Of a DNA stretch of 64,000 nt, positions 35,428 to 44,694 are shown one piece after another. Position numbers and translations under genes: made by a program. This DNA is from Arthrobacter caoxuetaonis (GTDB taxonomy: Bacteria; Actinomycetota; Actinomycetes; Actinomycetales; Micrococcaceae). A model generated the notes under the pieces. The model made no database searches, was not told the DNA's origin, and saw only the letters and a program-made list of their open reading frames with translations. Every line of letters begins with the position of its first letter. Within the stretch, counting starts at the first letter, position 1. The stretch spans positions 2,852,001-2,916,000 of the forward strand of contig NZ_CP099466.1 of the NCBI RefSeq assembly GCF_023921125.1, read 5' to 3'.

Positions 35428-37092
35428 ATGAGTTCCGCACAAAGTGGCAGCAGTACCGCACCGGGGGCCAGCCGCTACATCCGCTACCGCTGGTGGGGCC
35501 TGCTGGCCATTAGCCTCGGGGTAGCGATGATCATCATGGACGCCACCATCGTGTCCGTGTCTGTTCCCTCGATTGTCGGTGACCTGGGTATCTCCAGTAC
35601 CGAGATCCAGTGGGTACAGGAGATTTACACCCTGCTCTTCGCCGCGCTGCTGCTGACCTGGGGCCGGATTGCAGACAGGGTGGGCCGGCGCCGGATCATG
35701 CTGATCGGCGTCGTGCTCTTTGTCGCCGCCTCGGTGCTGTGCGCGCTCGCCGAATCCGGCGGAATCCTGATCCTGGGCCGTGCACTGCAGGGCCTGGGCG
35801 GCTCAATGATCCTGCCCACCACCCTGGCGCTGCTGAACGCTAACTTCCAGGGCCGGGACCGCGGCATTGCCTTCGCAGTCTGGGGATCCACGATCGGCGG
35901 CATGGCAGCCATCGGCCCCCTGCTGGGCGGCTGGCTGACCGAGAATGCCAGCTGGCGCTGGGCCTTCGGCATCAACATTCCGGTGGGCATGCTGGTGGTT
36001 GCCGGGCTCCTGCTGTTCGTGGCGGAATCCTCAGAAGCCGTGACCGGCGCCGCCCAGCGCCTGGACCTCGGTGGCGCCGCGCTGTCCATCCTGGGCTTCG
36101 GCGCGCTGGTCTTCGGCCTGATCGAGGGCCGAAGCTACGGCTGGTGGAACGCCACTGAGGACGCACCCTTCCAGGTCGGGTCCCTCTCCCCCGTGCCGGT
36201 GGCCTTTGCAGTGGCCGTGGTGGCGCTGGCGAGCTTTGTGCTGCTTGAGCGGTCGCGCACGAACGCCGGCAAGGGCGTCATCCTGGACCTCTCGCTGTTC
36301 CGCATCCCGTCCTTCGCCAACGGCAACGTGACCGCCCTGATTGTGAGCTTCGGCGAATTCGGGCTGATCCTTTCGCTGCCGTTGTGGTTCCAGAATGTGC
36401 TGGGCTATACCGCCTTCGAAGCGGGACTGGCATTGCTTCCCCTGGCGGTTGGGTCCTTCCTGGCCTCCGGCGGCGTTGCGTCCCTGGCACGCAGGTACAG
36501 TCCCGTGGTGGTGGTGCGGATGGGCCTGGCCCTGGAAATCCTCAGCATCGCCGCGCTGGCCCTATTGATCCGTCCGGACAGCACCGCCTGGCTCACTTCC
36601 CCGATCCTGCTCTTCTACGGCATCGGCGTCGGCCTGGCCACCGCGCAGCTGACCTCGGTGATCCTGGCCGAAGTTCCGCTCGCCAAGAGCGGCCAGGGTT
36701 CCGCTACCCAGAGCACGGCCCGGCAGACAGGGTCAGCACTTGGCATCGCGGTACTGGGAACGGCGTTCTTCACCACGCTGCGCACCGGAACCGAGAACCA
36801 GGTTGCTGACGCGGTTGCCGGTGCCCCCCAGCTTGCCGGGGCCGTTGATTCGGTGAATGCCACCTCGGGCGGCAGCATCACGGCCCTGGCAGCAGATCCC
36901 CAGACCGCCTTCATTGCCGACGCCGCCCGGGATGCCATGACCAGCGGCGCATCCCTGGCCGGCTGGATCGCCGCCGGGGCACTGCTCATCGGTTTCCTGA
37001 CCAGCCTGCGGATCAAGCCGGTCATCGGGCCGCAGGCCGGCGAGCCTGCCGGCGTCCGGGCAACGGATGACGGCGGAGAAGCCCGCTCCTAG
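35428..37092 (+). CDS. MFS multidrug transporter (DHA2/EmrB-QacA, 14 TM)
   Basis: A 554-residue proton-driven exporter. The DHA2 motifs are MDATIVSVSVPSI in helix 1, WGRIADRVGRRRIM (motif A) and GRALQGLGGSMILPTTLALL (motif C region). About 14 hydrophobic segments are visible. The substrate is unknown. It is divergent from the alcohol genes and convergent with the regulator, with overlapping stops (CTAG at 37089-37092). Confidence 0.9.
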   Translation: MSSAQSGSSTAPGASRYIRYRWWGLLAISLGVAMIIMDATIVSVSVPSIVGDLGISSTEIQWVQEIYTLLFAALLLTWGRIADRVGRRRIMLIGVVLFVAASVLCALAESGGILILGRALQGLGGSMILPTTLALLNANFQGRDRGIAFAVWGSTIGGMAAIGPLLGGWLTENASWRWAFGINIPVGMLVVAGLLLFVAESSEAVTGAAQRLDLGGAALSILGFGALVFGLIEGRSYGWWNATEDAPFQVGSLSPVPVAFAVAVVALASFVLLERSRTNAGKGVILDLSLFRIPSFANGNVTALIVSFGEFGLILSLPLWFQNVLGYTAFEAGLALLPLAVGSFLASGGVASLARRYSPVVVVRMGLALEILSIAALALLIRPDSTAWLTSPILLFYGIGVGLATAQLTSVILAEVPLAKSGQGSATQSTARQTGSALGIAVLGTAFFTTLRTGTENQVADAVAGAPQLAGAVDSVNATSGGSITALAADPQTAFIADAARDAMTSGASLAGWIAAGALLIGFLTSLRIKPVIGPQAGEPAGVRATDDGGEARS

Positions 37093-38417
37093 GCCAGGTC
37101 GCGTTCGATCCGCTGCAGCCCCGCGACGATCGCCGCCCGTCGCGGGGAACGCCGGGGCAGCAGCTGCAGCGCCAGGCGCCACGCCTCGGCGTCGTCCATT
37201 GCTTCGTCGAGCTTGAGGTACTGCAGTACAGTCTCGACCCCGGCTTCAGACAGAACCGCTTCGCGCAGTTCGGCGCCCAGCCTCCGCCGCAGTTCCACGA
37301 TGCCGGGAGCCAGGGAATGCGGCAGCACTGGGCCCTTGTAGATGTTCAGTGCCAGTCGGTGCGCGCCGCGCGAGAGGCAGGCGCGAACCTGCCCGGCGTC
37401 GAGCACCAGGTCCGCCGGCAGACGGTACGGCCGTGACTCGGGCACAATACGTGCCGATGCCGAACGGGAAAGGAGCTTGCGCAGCCGCAGCATTTCGGCC
37501 CGGACACTGCCCACCGAGGCTTCCTCCGGATACGCAAGCACCGCAAGTTCCTCGGCGGTAAGACCGCGCGGATGCAGGGCCAGCAGGGTCATCAGCTCCG
37601 AATGGCGCAGGCTCAGCTGCAGCCGGGTCCCGTCCACGCACAGCACGGCGGCATCCGTGCCGAGGATTTGCAGGCTGTCCTGGTACAGGCCGGGCCGCGG
37701 CTCCCGGGCCGTACTGTTCCGCCGCCCCTGGGGCCGCTGCTGGCTCTGCAGGCGTTCGACCCGCAGCTGGGTTGTGGCGGCAGCGACGGCGGCTTCGACC
37801 AGCGCGAGGGTGTGGACGGCGACAGCCTCTTCCTTGCCGGTAATGTCCACCACGCCCAGCACGCTCCCGGAGTCGGGGTCGTGGACGGGAACCGCGGTGC
37901 AGGACCAGGGATGCACCTGCGGGCTGAAGTGCTCGGCTCCCGCGATCTGCACACTGTGTCCGGTCACAAGGGCGGTACCGGGAGCACTGGTGCCGATCGA
38001 GTTTTCGGACCAGTCGGTTCCGGGCATGAACATCATGCCTTCCGCCCGGCGCAGCAGCTCGGGATCACCGTCGACCCAGAGCAGCCGTCCCAGCTGGTCC
38101 CCTACCGCCACCAGCAACCCGCTGTCCTTGCCCGGATCAACGAGCAGGCGCTGGATGACGGGCATGATCGATGCCAGCGGGTGGGAGGCGCGGTAGACGG
38201 CCAGTTCGTCGCCGTCGAACACCAGGGCAGGAGCCGCCGCATCCGGATCAGGCAGGTGGCTCAGCGACCGCTGCCAGGATTCCAGGACCCCGGGCCGCAG
38301 CACATCCAGCACCCGGCCCTGTGTCCGCAGGCTTTCATGCGCCAGCCAGGCGTCCTGCTGGAGTGATTCCGCCGTCCGGGGCTTCCGCCCGTGCACGGCA
38401 CTTCGAGTGTGCTGCAC
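37089..38417 (-). CDS. GAF-domain transcriptional regulator (AcoR N-terminus-like)
   Basis: A 442-residue protein. Residues 35-80 (VLESWQRSLSH) and the GAF-like region to about 200 (GTDWSENSIGTSAPGTALVTG, AEHFSPQVHPWSCTAVPVHD, VLGVVDITG) match the sensor half of AcoR-type regulators. There is no AAA+ sigma-54 domain. Instead the C-terminal half has a winged-helix-like block (LRHSELMTLLALHPRGLTAEELAVLAYP, then VRAEMLRLRKLL). Such proteins often sit beside acetaldehyde/alcohol dehydrogenase genes, so it likely activates the nearby operon. It is convergent with the exporter. Confidence 0.82.
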   Translation of the reverse strand: MQHTRSAVHGRKPRTAESLQQDAWLAHESLRTQGRVLDVLRPGVLESWQRSLSHLPDPDAAAPALVFDGDELAVYRASHPLASIMPVIQRLLVDPGKDSGLLVAVGDQLGRLLWVDGDPELLRRAEGMMFMPGTDWSENSIGTSAPGTALVTGHSVQIAGAEHFSPQVHPWSCTAVPVHDPDSGSVLGVVDITGKEEAVAVHTLALVEAAVAAATTQLRVERLQSQQRPQGRRNSTAREPRPGLYQDSLQILGTDAAVLCVDGTRLQLSLRHSELMTLLALHPRGLTAEELAVLAYPEEASVGSVRAEMLRLRKLLSRSASARIVPESRPYRLPADLVLDAGQVRACLSRGAHRLALNIYKGPVLPHSLAPGIVELRRRLGAELREAVLSEAGVETVLQYLKLDEAMDDAEAWRLALQLLPRRSPRRAAIVAGLQRIERDLA

Positions 38418-38535
38418 CGTCCAACCTATCCGCGCTGATAAGGAGACCGCTCACTCCGGCAAGCCATTGCCGGGGCAGCCAGGGGCTGCCCGTCCATGGT
38501 GACACGGCTCACGTTCCAGGGCCAGCCTCCCAACG

Positions 38536-38580
38536 GTGCCGGCTCACAGCAGTGCCGGTCTCACAGCAGTGCCGGTCTCA
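38536..38580. repeat. short tandem repeat, unit about 17 bp
   Basis: GTGCCGGTCTCACAGCA occurs at 38552-38568, preceded by a copy one base shorter (38536-38551) and followed by a partial copy. It lies in the 259-base spacer between fprA and the regulator gene (38418-38676), which otherwise holds only the fprA hairpin. Confidence 0.75.
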
Positions 38581-38607
38581 CGAGGGCGTGCAGTACCCGC
38601 TTAAACG

Positions 38608-38644
38608 TCTGTTGCCAGGACGCGTGGTGCGCCCTGGCAACAGA
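38608..38644 (-). terminator. fprA terminator hairpin
   Basis: TCTGTTGCCAGG (38608-38619) pairs perfectly with 38633-38644 around a 13-base loop. On the minus strand it lies 32 bases past the stop, followed by CGTTTAA. Confidence 0.75.
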
Positions 38645-38676
38645 TCTGCTCAGTGAGGAGAAGCGGGAGACGGCAG

Positions 38677-40104
38677 CTAGCCGGCGTCGCCGCGGGAGAT
38701 CCGGGTCATTTCCTCGCGGTCCACGACCTTGACGCGTTCGCGGACCAGCTCACCGATGCCGGGATCGCCGTGGACGTAGCTGGCTCCGAGGGATTTCTCG
38801 TAAGCATCAAGCCGCTTCCAGCCTTCCCAGGTGGTGTATTCGACGCCGCGCTCTTCCAGCAGCGAGATGATGGCACCGGGGTTCGGCTCTTCGGCTGCGG
38901 GAAGGGTACGCCGGTCCTCCAGCAGGTAGCCGATGGTCTCAAGTGCGTCGCCCTTGGTGTGGCCGATCAGGCCGACCGGTCCGCGCTTGATCCAGCCGGT
39001 CGTGTAGATGCCGGGAACCGGTTCGCCGCTGGTGTCCACCACGCGGCCGCCTTCGTTGGGGATCACGCCGCGGCGGGAGTCGTAACCAACCTCAGGCAGT
39101 TCGGAGCCGAAGTAGCCCACGGCCCGGTAGACGGCCTGGACCGGGTAGTCCACGAATTCCCCGGTGCCGCGCGCGTTGCCGGTACCGTCGAGCTCGGTGC
39201 GTTCCATCTTGATGCCGGCAACCTTGCCGGGAGCGGACGGATCTTCCTGGATCTCCACCGGCGAGTGCAGGAAGTGCAGGTGCAGCCGGCGCGAGGCACC
39301 GGTGTCCTGTTCCTCGACCAGCCAGTTGGTCAGGGTGTTGACCATGGTCTTGGTCTGGTTGTTTGTACGGATCTGCTCATCCGAGGCTTCGTCGAACTCG
39401 AAGTCCTCGGGGTAGAGAACGATGTCCACGTCGCGGGAATGCGAGAGTTCGCGCAGCTCCAGCGGCGTGAACTTCACCTGTGCCGGCCCGCGGCGGCCAA
39501 AGACGTGGACGTCGGTGACGGGCGACTTCTTCAGGCCCTCGTAGACGTTGGACGGAATTTCGGTGGTCAGCAGGTCATCGGCATGCTTGGACAGGATCCG
39601 GGCGACGTCGAGGGCCACATTGCCGTTGCCGATCACCGCGATCTCTTTGGCATCCAGCGGCCAGTCACGCGGCACGTCCGGGTTGCCGTCATACCAGGAC
39701 ACGAAGTCCGCACCGCCGAAGGAACCTTCGAGGTCGACGCCCGGGATATTCAGCGGCGCATCCTTGAGCGCCCCGGTGGCGAAAATGATGGCGTCGTAGA
39801 AGTGCCGGAAGTCCTTGAGCGTGAGGTCGCGCCCGTAGTTCACGTTGCCGAGGAAGCGGATGTCGCCGCGGTCCAGGACCTTTTCCAGGGCGTTGACGAT
39901 GCCCTTGATACGCGGGTGGTCCGGAGCCACTCCGTAGCGGATCAAGCCGTAGGGTGCCGGGTACTGGTCGAAGAGGTCGATGCTGACTTCGAAGTCGCGG
40001 TCGGCTTTGGTCAGGATGTCTGCCGCGTAAACGCCGGCCGGACCAGCACCGATAATTGCGACCCGCATGGGACGCTTCGAGCTGTCCGGAGCTGAGTTAG
40101 ACAC
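38677..40104 (-). CDS. fprA: ferredoxin-NADP+ reductase, FprA type
   Basis: A 475-residue FAD flavoprotein of the adrenodoxin-reductase family. The FAD site is VAIIGAGPAGVYAA (from about 15), then YPAPYGLIRYGVAPDHP. The NADP site is IGNGNVALDVARI with VFGRRGPAQVKF, and a second FAD contact is near GWIKRGPVGLIGHTKGD. All are hallmark FprA segments. It passes electrons between NADPH and ferredoxin. TAGAAT near 40157-40162 (minus strand) is a plausible -10. It is monocistronic. Confidence 0.93.
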   Translation of the reverse strand: MSNSAPDSSKRPMRVAIIGAGPAGVYAADILTKADRDFEVSIDLFDQYPAPYGLIRYGVAPDHPRIKGIVNALEKVLDRGDIRFLGNVNYGRDLTLKDFRHFYDAIIFATGALKDAPLNIPGVDLEGSFGGADFVSWYDGNPDVPRDWPLDAKEIAVIGNGNVALDVARILSKHADDLLTTEIPSNVYEGLKKSPVTDVHVFGRRGPAQVKFTPLELRELSHSRDVDIVLYPEDFEFDEASDEQIRTNNQTKTMVNTLTNWLVEEQDTGASRRLHLHFLHSPVEIQEDPSAPGKVAGIKMERTELDGTGNARGTGEFVDYPVQAVYRAVGYFGSELPEVGYDSRRGVIPNEGGRVVDTSGEPVPGIYTTGWIKRGPVGLIGHTKGDALETIGYLLEDRRTLPAAEEPNPGAIISLLEERGVEYTTWEGWKRLDAYEKSLGASYVHGDPGIGELVRERVKVVDREEMTRISRGDAG

Positions 40105-40242
40105 GTATAGTCCTTCTTCTTGGGAGTCGTGGCACGCAATAGGCGCACAGTTATCTATTCTAATTGCCCCCGTTCGCGCCGTCTAAATGACAAGCCTGCT
40201 GCCCCGGGGAATACGCGCAGGGCGTAGTGCGTTACACGGCGT

Positions 40243-41280
40243 ATGCCCCATGAGCCGACAGCCGGCGCTTCTGCCGCCGATGCACCCGTATCTCCCCCCG
40301 CGGCTTTCGCGGACCCGCCTGCAGCAGTCCGGGACGGAGCAGGGCGCCGTACCCCGGCGCCGGCAAATGACGAGAAGCTCAGCGGATCGGGCCTGCTTTT
40401 TGGAATCGGTGCCTATGGCATCTGGGGATTCCTGCCGCTCTATTTCCTGCTCCTGGAGCCGGCCGGCGCTTTGGAGATTGTGGCGGCCCGGATCGTTTTC
40501 TCGCTCGTGTTCTGCGCCTTGCTGCTCTCGGTCATGCGGTCCTGGCACAAGGTCCTGGCAGCCGGCCGCGACCTTCGCCTGCTCGGCACGCTCAGCCTGG
40601 CGGCAGTTCTCATCGCGGTGAACTGGCTCGTTTTTGCCTGGGCAGTCTTGAACGGCCATGCCGTCGAGGCGGCACTTGGCTACTTCATCAACCCGCTGGT
40701 CTCCGTGCTCCTGGGCGTGTTCCTCCTCAAGGAGAAGCTGCGGCCGCTGCAGTGGGCCGCCATAGCCGTCAGTTTCATTGCTGTACTGGTCCTGGCCCTG
40801 GGCTACGGGAACGTTCCCTGGGTGTCCCTGGCCCTTGCCTTCAGTTTCGGATTCTACGGCCTGGTCAAAAAGGGAGTGGGAGGAAAAGTCGACGCCGTTT
40901 CCAGCCTCTCGATCGAGACTGCCGTCCTCGTGCCGGTTGCCGCCGCAGTACTGGTGATCATGTCCCTGAACGGGAGCGGAACCCTGCTGACCTTCGGACC
41001 CGCCCATTTCTGGCTGCTCGCAGGATCAGGGATCGCCACCGCCGTGCCGCTGATCTTCTTCGGCGCCGCCGCGGGCAGGCTCCCGCTGACTACGATCGGC
41101 ATGCTGCAGTACCTGGCGCCCATCCTGCAGTTCACCATGGCCCTGCTGGTCTTCAACGAGGCCATGCCGCCGGAGCGCTGGGCCGGTTTTGGACTGGTCT
41201 GGCTGGCACTGGCGATACTCAGCATCGACATGCTGGGATCCCAGCGCCGGTCCCGGCTGCGCAGGGCGGCCATGGCCTAG
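40243..41280 (+). CDS. rarD: RarD/EamA-family transporter
   Basis: A 345-residue protein with ten hydrophobic segments. GIGAYGIWGFLPLYFLLL and NWLVFAWAVLNGHAVEAAL with GYFINPLVSVLLG are the RarD subgroup signatures. It is a putative metabolite exporter. The first 45 residues are Ala/Pro-rich and hydrophilic, so translation may begin later. It is convergent with the CAP-domain gene. Confidence 0.88.
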   Translation: MPHEPTAGASAADAPVSPPAAFADPPAAVRDGAGRRTPAPANDEKLSGSGLLFGIGAYGIWGFLPLYFLLLEPAGALEIVAARIVFSLVFCALLLSVMRSWHKVLAAGRDLRLLGTLSLAAVLIAVNWLVFAWAVLNGHAVEAALGYFINPLVSVLLGVFLLKEKLRPLQWAAIAVSFIAVLVLALGYGNVPWVSLALAFSFGFYGLVKKGVGGKVDAVSSLSIETAVLVPVAAAVLVIMSLNGSGTLLTFGPAHFWLLAGSGIATAVPLIFFGAAAGRLPLTTIGMLQYLAPILQFTMALLVFNEAMPPERWAGFGLVWLALAILSIDMLGSQRRSRLRRAAMA

Positions 41281-41327
41281 GACTTTCCACGCTTCTGCCC
41301 GGCCCTGCCGGGAACGGACAGACACGG

Positions 41328-41361
41328 ACGAACGGCGAAGGAGCAATCCTTCGCCGTTCGT
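41328..41361. terminator. bidirectional terminator-like hairpin
   Basis: ACGAACGGCGAAGGA (41328-41342) pairs perfectly with 41347-41361 over a 4-base loop, and CGGACAG/CTGTCCG outside it can extend the stem. It lies between convergent genes. Confidence 0.85.
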
Positions 41362-41379
41362 CTGTCCGGGGGCAGATCG

Positions 41380-42873
41380 CTAACCCGCCTCAGTGGGGTG
41401 CCTGCGGCGGAGCAGCAGGAGCGCGGCCGCTCCCCCGAGCACCATGAAGGCACCTGCAGCAGCGGTCAGGGCCTGCCCCGGCGCGACACCGGTGGCAGCC
41501 AGCGCCGCCGGCGCGGCCGTGGCGGCCGGTGCCGGTGCACCCAGCACCGTCACAACCGGCTGCACGGAGAAGGACTGCCATCCGGCGAGTGTTCCCTCCA
41601 GGGTGTACAACGCCACGCGGTGCTCTCCCGCCTCCAGGCTGGCCGGGATCTGAACCGGGAGCGTCCCGTCCGCGTTGACGCTCAGGATGCCGGCCTTAAT
41701 GGGCGTGGAGTGCAGGAATACCTGGTACTGCTCGCCGGGTGTGAGGCCCGTCAGGCGCAGTTGGCTTCCGGTCGCCTGGGCGGCAAAGCTGCCGCGGGTC
41801 CCGGGTACCAACAGTGCCGGATCGCTGGTTTGCAGTTCGGTCCGTGCCCCCGCCGGTGCCGGAGAAGGCGTTTCGGCGGGATCCGGATCCGGGGAAGCGG
41901 ACGGTTCCGCGGGCGCTTCCGGCACGGGTGCGGTGACCGCTGGTTCAGCCGGTGCCGGTGCCGGCAGTTCCGCCTCCGTCGGCGCGGTGGGCGCAGGCTC
42001 AGCCGGCGGCAACGGTGCGGGGAGGGTTGGAGCGACCTCCGGGACGGCTTCCGGTGCCGGTGCCGGTTCTGGCGCCGGGTCGTCAACGGGAGAGGGTGCC
42101 GGAGCCGGGTCCGCCTCAGTCCCGGCAGCCGGAGCCGGGTCCGCCTCAGTCCCGGCAGCCGGTGCCGGTTCGGGCGTCAGTGCCGGCTCCGGCGTCTGTG
42201 CCGGCGTTTGCGCAGGCGTTTCGACCGGCTTCTGGGCCGGCGTTTCGGGCGCATCGGTCGCTGGCTGCGCAGGCGTCTCCGGCGTTTCGGCCGGTTTGTG
42301 CGTCTGCATCTGCTCGGCAGGCTGCGTTTGAGCCGGTGTCGGTGCCGGTTCAGGTTCCGGCGCCGCAGGGGCGGGCGCGGGCTGCTCGTACTGGCCGAAG
42401 TTGACGGTCGCCAGGTAGACGCCCTTGTTCGGCCCGGAGGTGAGCAGGACAACTCCAATACCCAAGTCGGTGTCCGCGGCCCGGAGCATGTTTGCACGGT
42501 GGGGCTCGGAGTTGACCCACCACTCAAAGGCCTGGTCCACGCTCATGTTCCAGGCGATGTTCTCTGACCAGTGCCTGGCGCCGACCGGATACTGGGAGGC
42601 GAAGGACGGATTGTGGGTGAAGGTACCCGCCCCGTCCCTATTGGCTGTCTGCGCAGACCTCAGCGTCCAGTCCTGCGCCACGGCCGCGATTCCGTTGTTC
42701 CACACCAGGGGCTTCAGCGCGTGCTTTGCGCGGTAATCGTTGACCAGGGTGTGGAGCCGGACGGCCGCCTGGCCGTCTACTGCCGTGGCGGACGCCGCCG
42801 GCAGTGAAACGGCGGTCGCCCCCACCGCCAGTGCGAGCGCAGTAAAAACGCCCGCGAGTTTCCTCAATCGCAT
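41380..42873 (-). CDS. secreted CAP-domain protein with Pro/Ala-rich stalk and LAATG sorting signal
   Basis: A 497-residue exported protein. The signal peptide is residues 1-32 (MRLRKLAGVF start, ending PAASATA). The CAP/SCP domain spans about 35-165, with RLHTLVNDYRAKHAL, HWSENIAW and WVNSEPHRANMLRA. Residues 170-365 are Pro/Ala/Glu/Thr-rich with a ten-residue direct repeat (AAGTEADPAP). A beta-rich segment follows (370-445), then LAATG at 458-462, a hydrophobic helix and RRRHPTEAG. LAxTG is the class E sortase form, so the protein is probably wall-anchored. Its ligand is unknown. Confidence 0.85.
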   Translation of the reverse strand: MRLRKLAGVFTALALAVGATAVSLPAASATAVDGQAAVRLHTLVNDYRAKHALKPLVWNNGIAAVAQDWTLRSAQTANRDGAGTFTHNPSFASQYPVGARHWSENIAWNMSVDQAFEWWVNSEPHRANMLRAADTDLGIGVVLLTSGPNKGVYLATVNFGQYEQPAPAPAAPEPEPAPTPAQTQPAEQMQTHKPAETPETPAQPATDAPETPAQKPVETPAQTPAQTPEPALTPEPAPAAGTEADPAPAAGTEADPAPAPSPVDDPAPEPAPAPEAVPEVAPTLPAPLPPAEPAPTAPTEAELPAPAPAEPAVTAPVPEAPAEPSASPDPDPAETPSPAPAGARTELQTSDPALLVPGTRGSFAAQATGSQLRLTGLTPGEQYQVFLHSTPIKAGILSVNADGTLPVQIPASLEAGEHRVALYTLEGTLAGWQSFSVQPVVTVLGAPAPAATAAPAALAATGVAPGQALTAAAGAFMVLGGAAALLLLRRRHPTEAG

Positions 42874-43070
42874 TGCTTTGTAGTCCTTGCCTCGAGACCC
42901 GCGGATTTCCCCGTGGAGGCCTGTCCTGCGCAGCCATCCCCAAAACGGCCGCGACACGCCGCGTAATTACGGGGTGCTTGACATGCAATGTAATCGAGGA
43001 CACTCGAATTTACAATCTTCACATTGGCTAACTCTCTTCACTTTCATCCCGTAAATCACGGCAAAAGCAG

Positions 43071-43109
43071 AAAGGAACTGCAGGAGCACCGGGCTCCTGC
43101 AGTTCCTTT
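43071..43109 (-). terminator. terminator of the putrescine operon
   Basis: A 17-bp perfect stem (43071-43087 with 43093-43109) ending in AAAGG/CCTTT sits 13 bases past the permease stop. Confidence 0.85.
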
Positions 43110-43122
43110 GAAGGCAGCAGAC

Positions 43123-44694
43123 CTAGACGTTGGCCGCGCCTGCTTCTTCCGGAGCCTGCTCAGCGGCAGTGCCGGAGTGGCCGACGCGGAGCGTCTCGCC
43201 CTGGAAGAATCCGGGGTTCCGGCGGTACATCACCAGCATCAGGACGGCACCAAGTCCGATCACGCCCATTCCCAGGACGAAGACCAGGCCAACGCCGCCC
43301 AGGGAAGATCCGGAACCGTAGTCAGGATCCATGGAGTCCACGGCTGTCTTGGCGAACATCACGAACAGGATCACGCCGCCCAGCCCCGGGGCAAGGATCT
43401 TCAGCAGGAAGCTGCGGACGGAGGTGAAGGCTTCCCGGCGGAAGTACCAGACACATGCCAAGGCGGTGATGCCGTAGTAGAAGCAGATCATCAGGCCCAG
43501 GGCGGTGATGGTGTCCCACAGTGCATTCTCAGACAGGAGCCTGGTGATGACGTAGAAGCCTGCTGCAGCCACGGCTGCCGCGACCGTGGCGTAACCGGGG
43601 GATTTGTAGGCCGGGCTGATCCTGCCAAAACGGCCGGGCAGGGCACGGTAGTGCCCCATGGCCAGCAGGGTCCGCGCCGGCGAAACGAAGGTCGACTGCA
43701 GGGACGCCGCCGAACTGCTCAGGATGGACAGTGACATAAGGATCGCGAACGGACCCATGACAGGGCCGGCCAGGACCGCAAAGATGCTCTCCTGGTTCTC
43801 CGGGTTGCCTGCTCCGAGCTCTCCGTCTCCTACACCTGCATAGGAGATCACCGCCAGGGCGATCATCATGTAGATCAGCACGATCACGAAGACTGTGGCA
43901 GTGGCGGCACGGCCCGGCGTCCGGTCCGGATTACGGGTCTCCTCATTCATGGTCAGGGTGACGTCCCAGCCCCAGTACACGAAGATCGACAGCGAGACTC
44001 CGGCAGCAAAGGCGGAGAAGGACTCAACCGCGAACGGATTGAACCAGTCTGCGCTGATCTGCAGCGGATCGAACGCCGTGCCCTGTGCCACGTGGATAAA
44101 CGCAGCCACCGAGAACCATGTGAGCACCACCAGCTGGAAACCCACCAGGACATACTGCACGGTCTTGGTGGTCTCAACGCCGCGGTAGGAAATCCAGCAG
44201 GCCAGGGCAATGAAGGCCAGGGTGGTAGCAATGTTCACCGGAAGGTTCCGGGTCAGGTCTGCCAGCGCATCGTTGCCCGTTACCTGCGCGAGCATGAGGT
44301 AGAAAAAGTCGACTGCCACCGCAGCAAGGTTGGAGAGCACGATGATAGTCGCCGCAATCAGCCCCCACCCGCCCATCCAGCCCACCCACGGCCCGAAGGC
44401 ACGTGTTGCCCAGGTGAAGGAGGTGCCGGAATCCGGCATGGCCGTGTTCAGTTGCCGGTAGCCGATGGCCACGAGGATCATCGGAATGAAGCCCACCAGG
44501 AAGATCGCCGGGAGCTGGACTCCAACTTCTGCGACCGTCGGGCCCAGCCCTGAGGTGAGTGTGTAGGCCGGGGCGATGCAGGAGATGCCAATGACGACGG
44601 CGCCCAGGAGGCCCACCTGCCCGCCTTTGAGTCCCTTGCTGCTCAGGCCGGTGCCCTGGGCACCGGCTGCGGATTTACGGGGCCTTGTGCTCAT
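43123..44694 (-). CDS. APC-superfamily amine or amino acid permease
   Basis: A 523-residue permease with about 12 helices. GLLGAVVIGISCIAPAYTLTSGLG and PDSGTSFTWATRAFGPWVGW match the APC family, including Asp/Ser residues used for substrate amino groups. As the last gene of the puo operon it most likely imports putrescine or a related amine. Its ATG overlaps the universal stress protein stop (ATGA). Confidence 0.87.
   Translation of the reverse strand: MSTRPRKSAAGAQGTGLSSKGLKGGQVGLLGAVVIGISCIAPAYTLTSGLGPTVAEVGVQLPAIFLVGFIPMILVAIGYRQLNTAMPDSGTSFTWATRAFGPWVGWMGGWGLIAATIIVLSNLAAVAVDFFYLMLAQVTGNDALADLTRNLPVNIATTLAFIALACWISYRGVETTKTVQYVLVGFQLVVLTWFSVAAFIHVAQGTAFDPLQISADWFNPFAVESFSAFAAGVSLSIFVYWGWDVTLTMNEETRNPDRTPGRAATATVFVIVLIYMMIALAVISYAGVGDGELGAGNPENQESIFAVLAGPVMGPFAILMSLSILSSSAASLQSTFVSPARTLLAMGHYRALPGRFGRISPAYKSPGYATVAAAVAAAGFYVITRLLSENALWDTITALGLMICFYYGITALACVWYFRREAFTSVRSFLLKILAPGLGGVILFVMFAKTAVDSMDPDYGSGSSLGGVGLVFVLGMGVIGLGAVLMLVMYRRNPGFFQGETLRVGHSGTAAEQAPEEAGAANV

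Noticed and set aside
38536..38580. Possible CRISPR array
   Set aside because: Units are contiguous without spacers and too short, and no cas gene is nearby.
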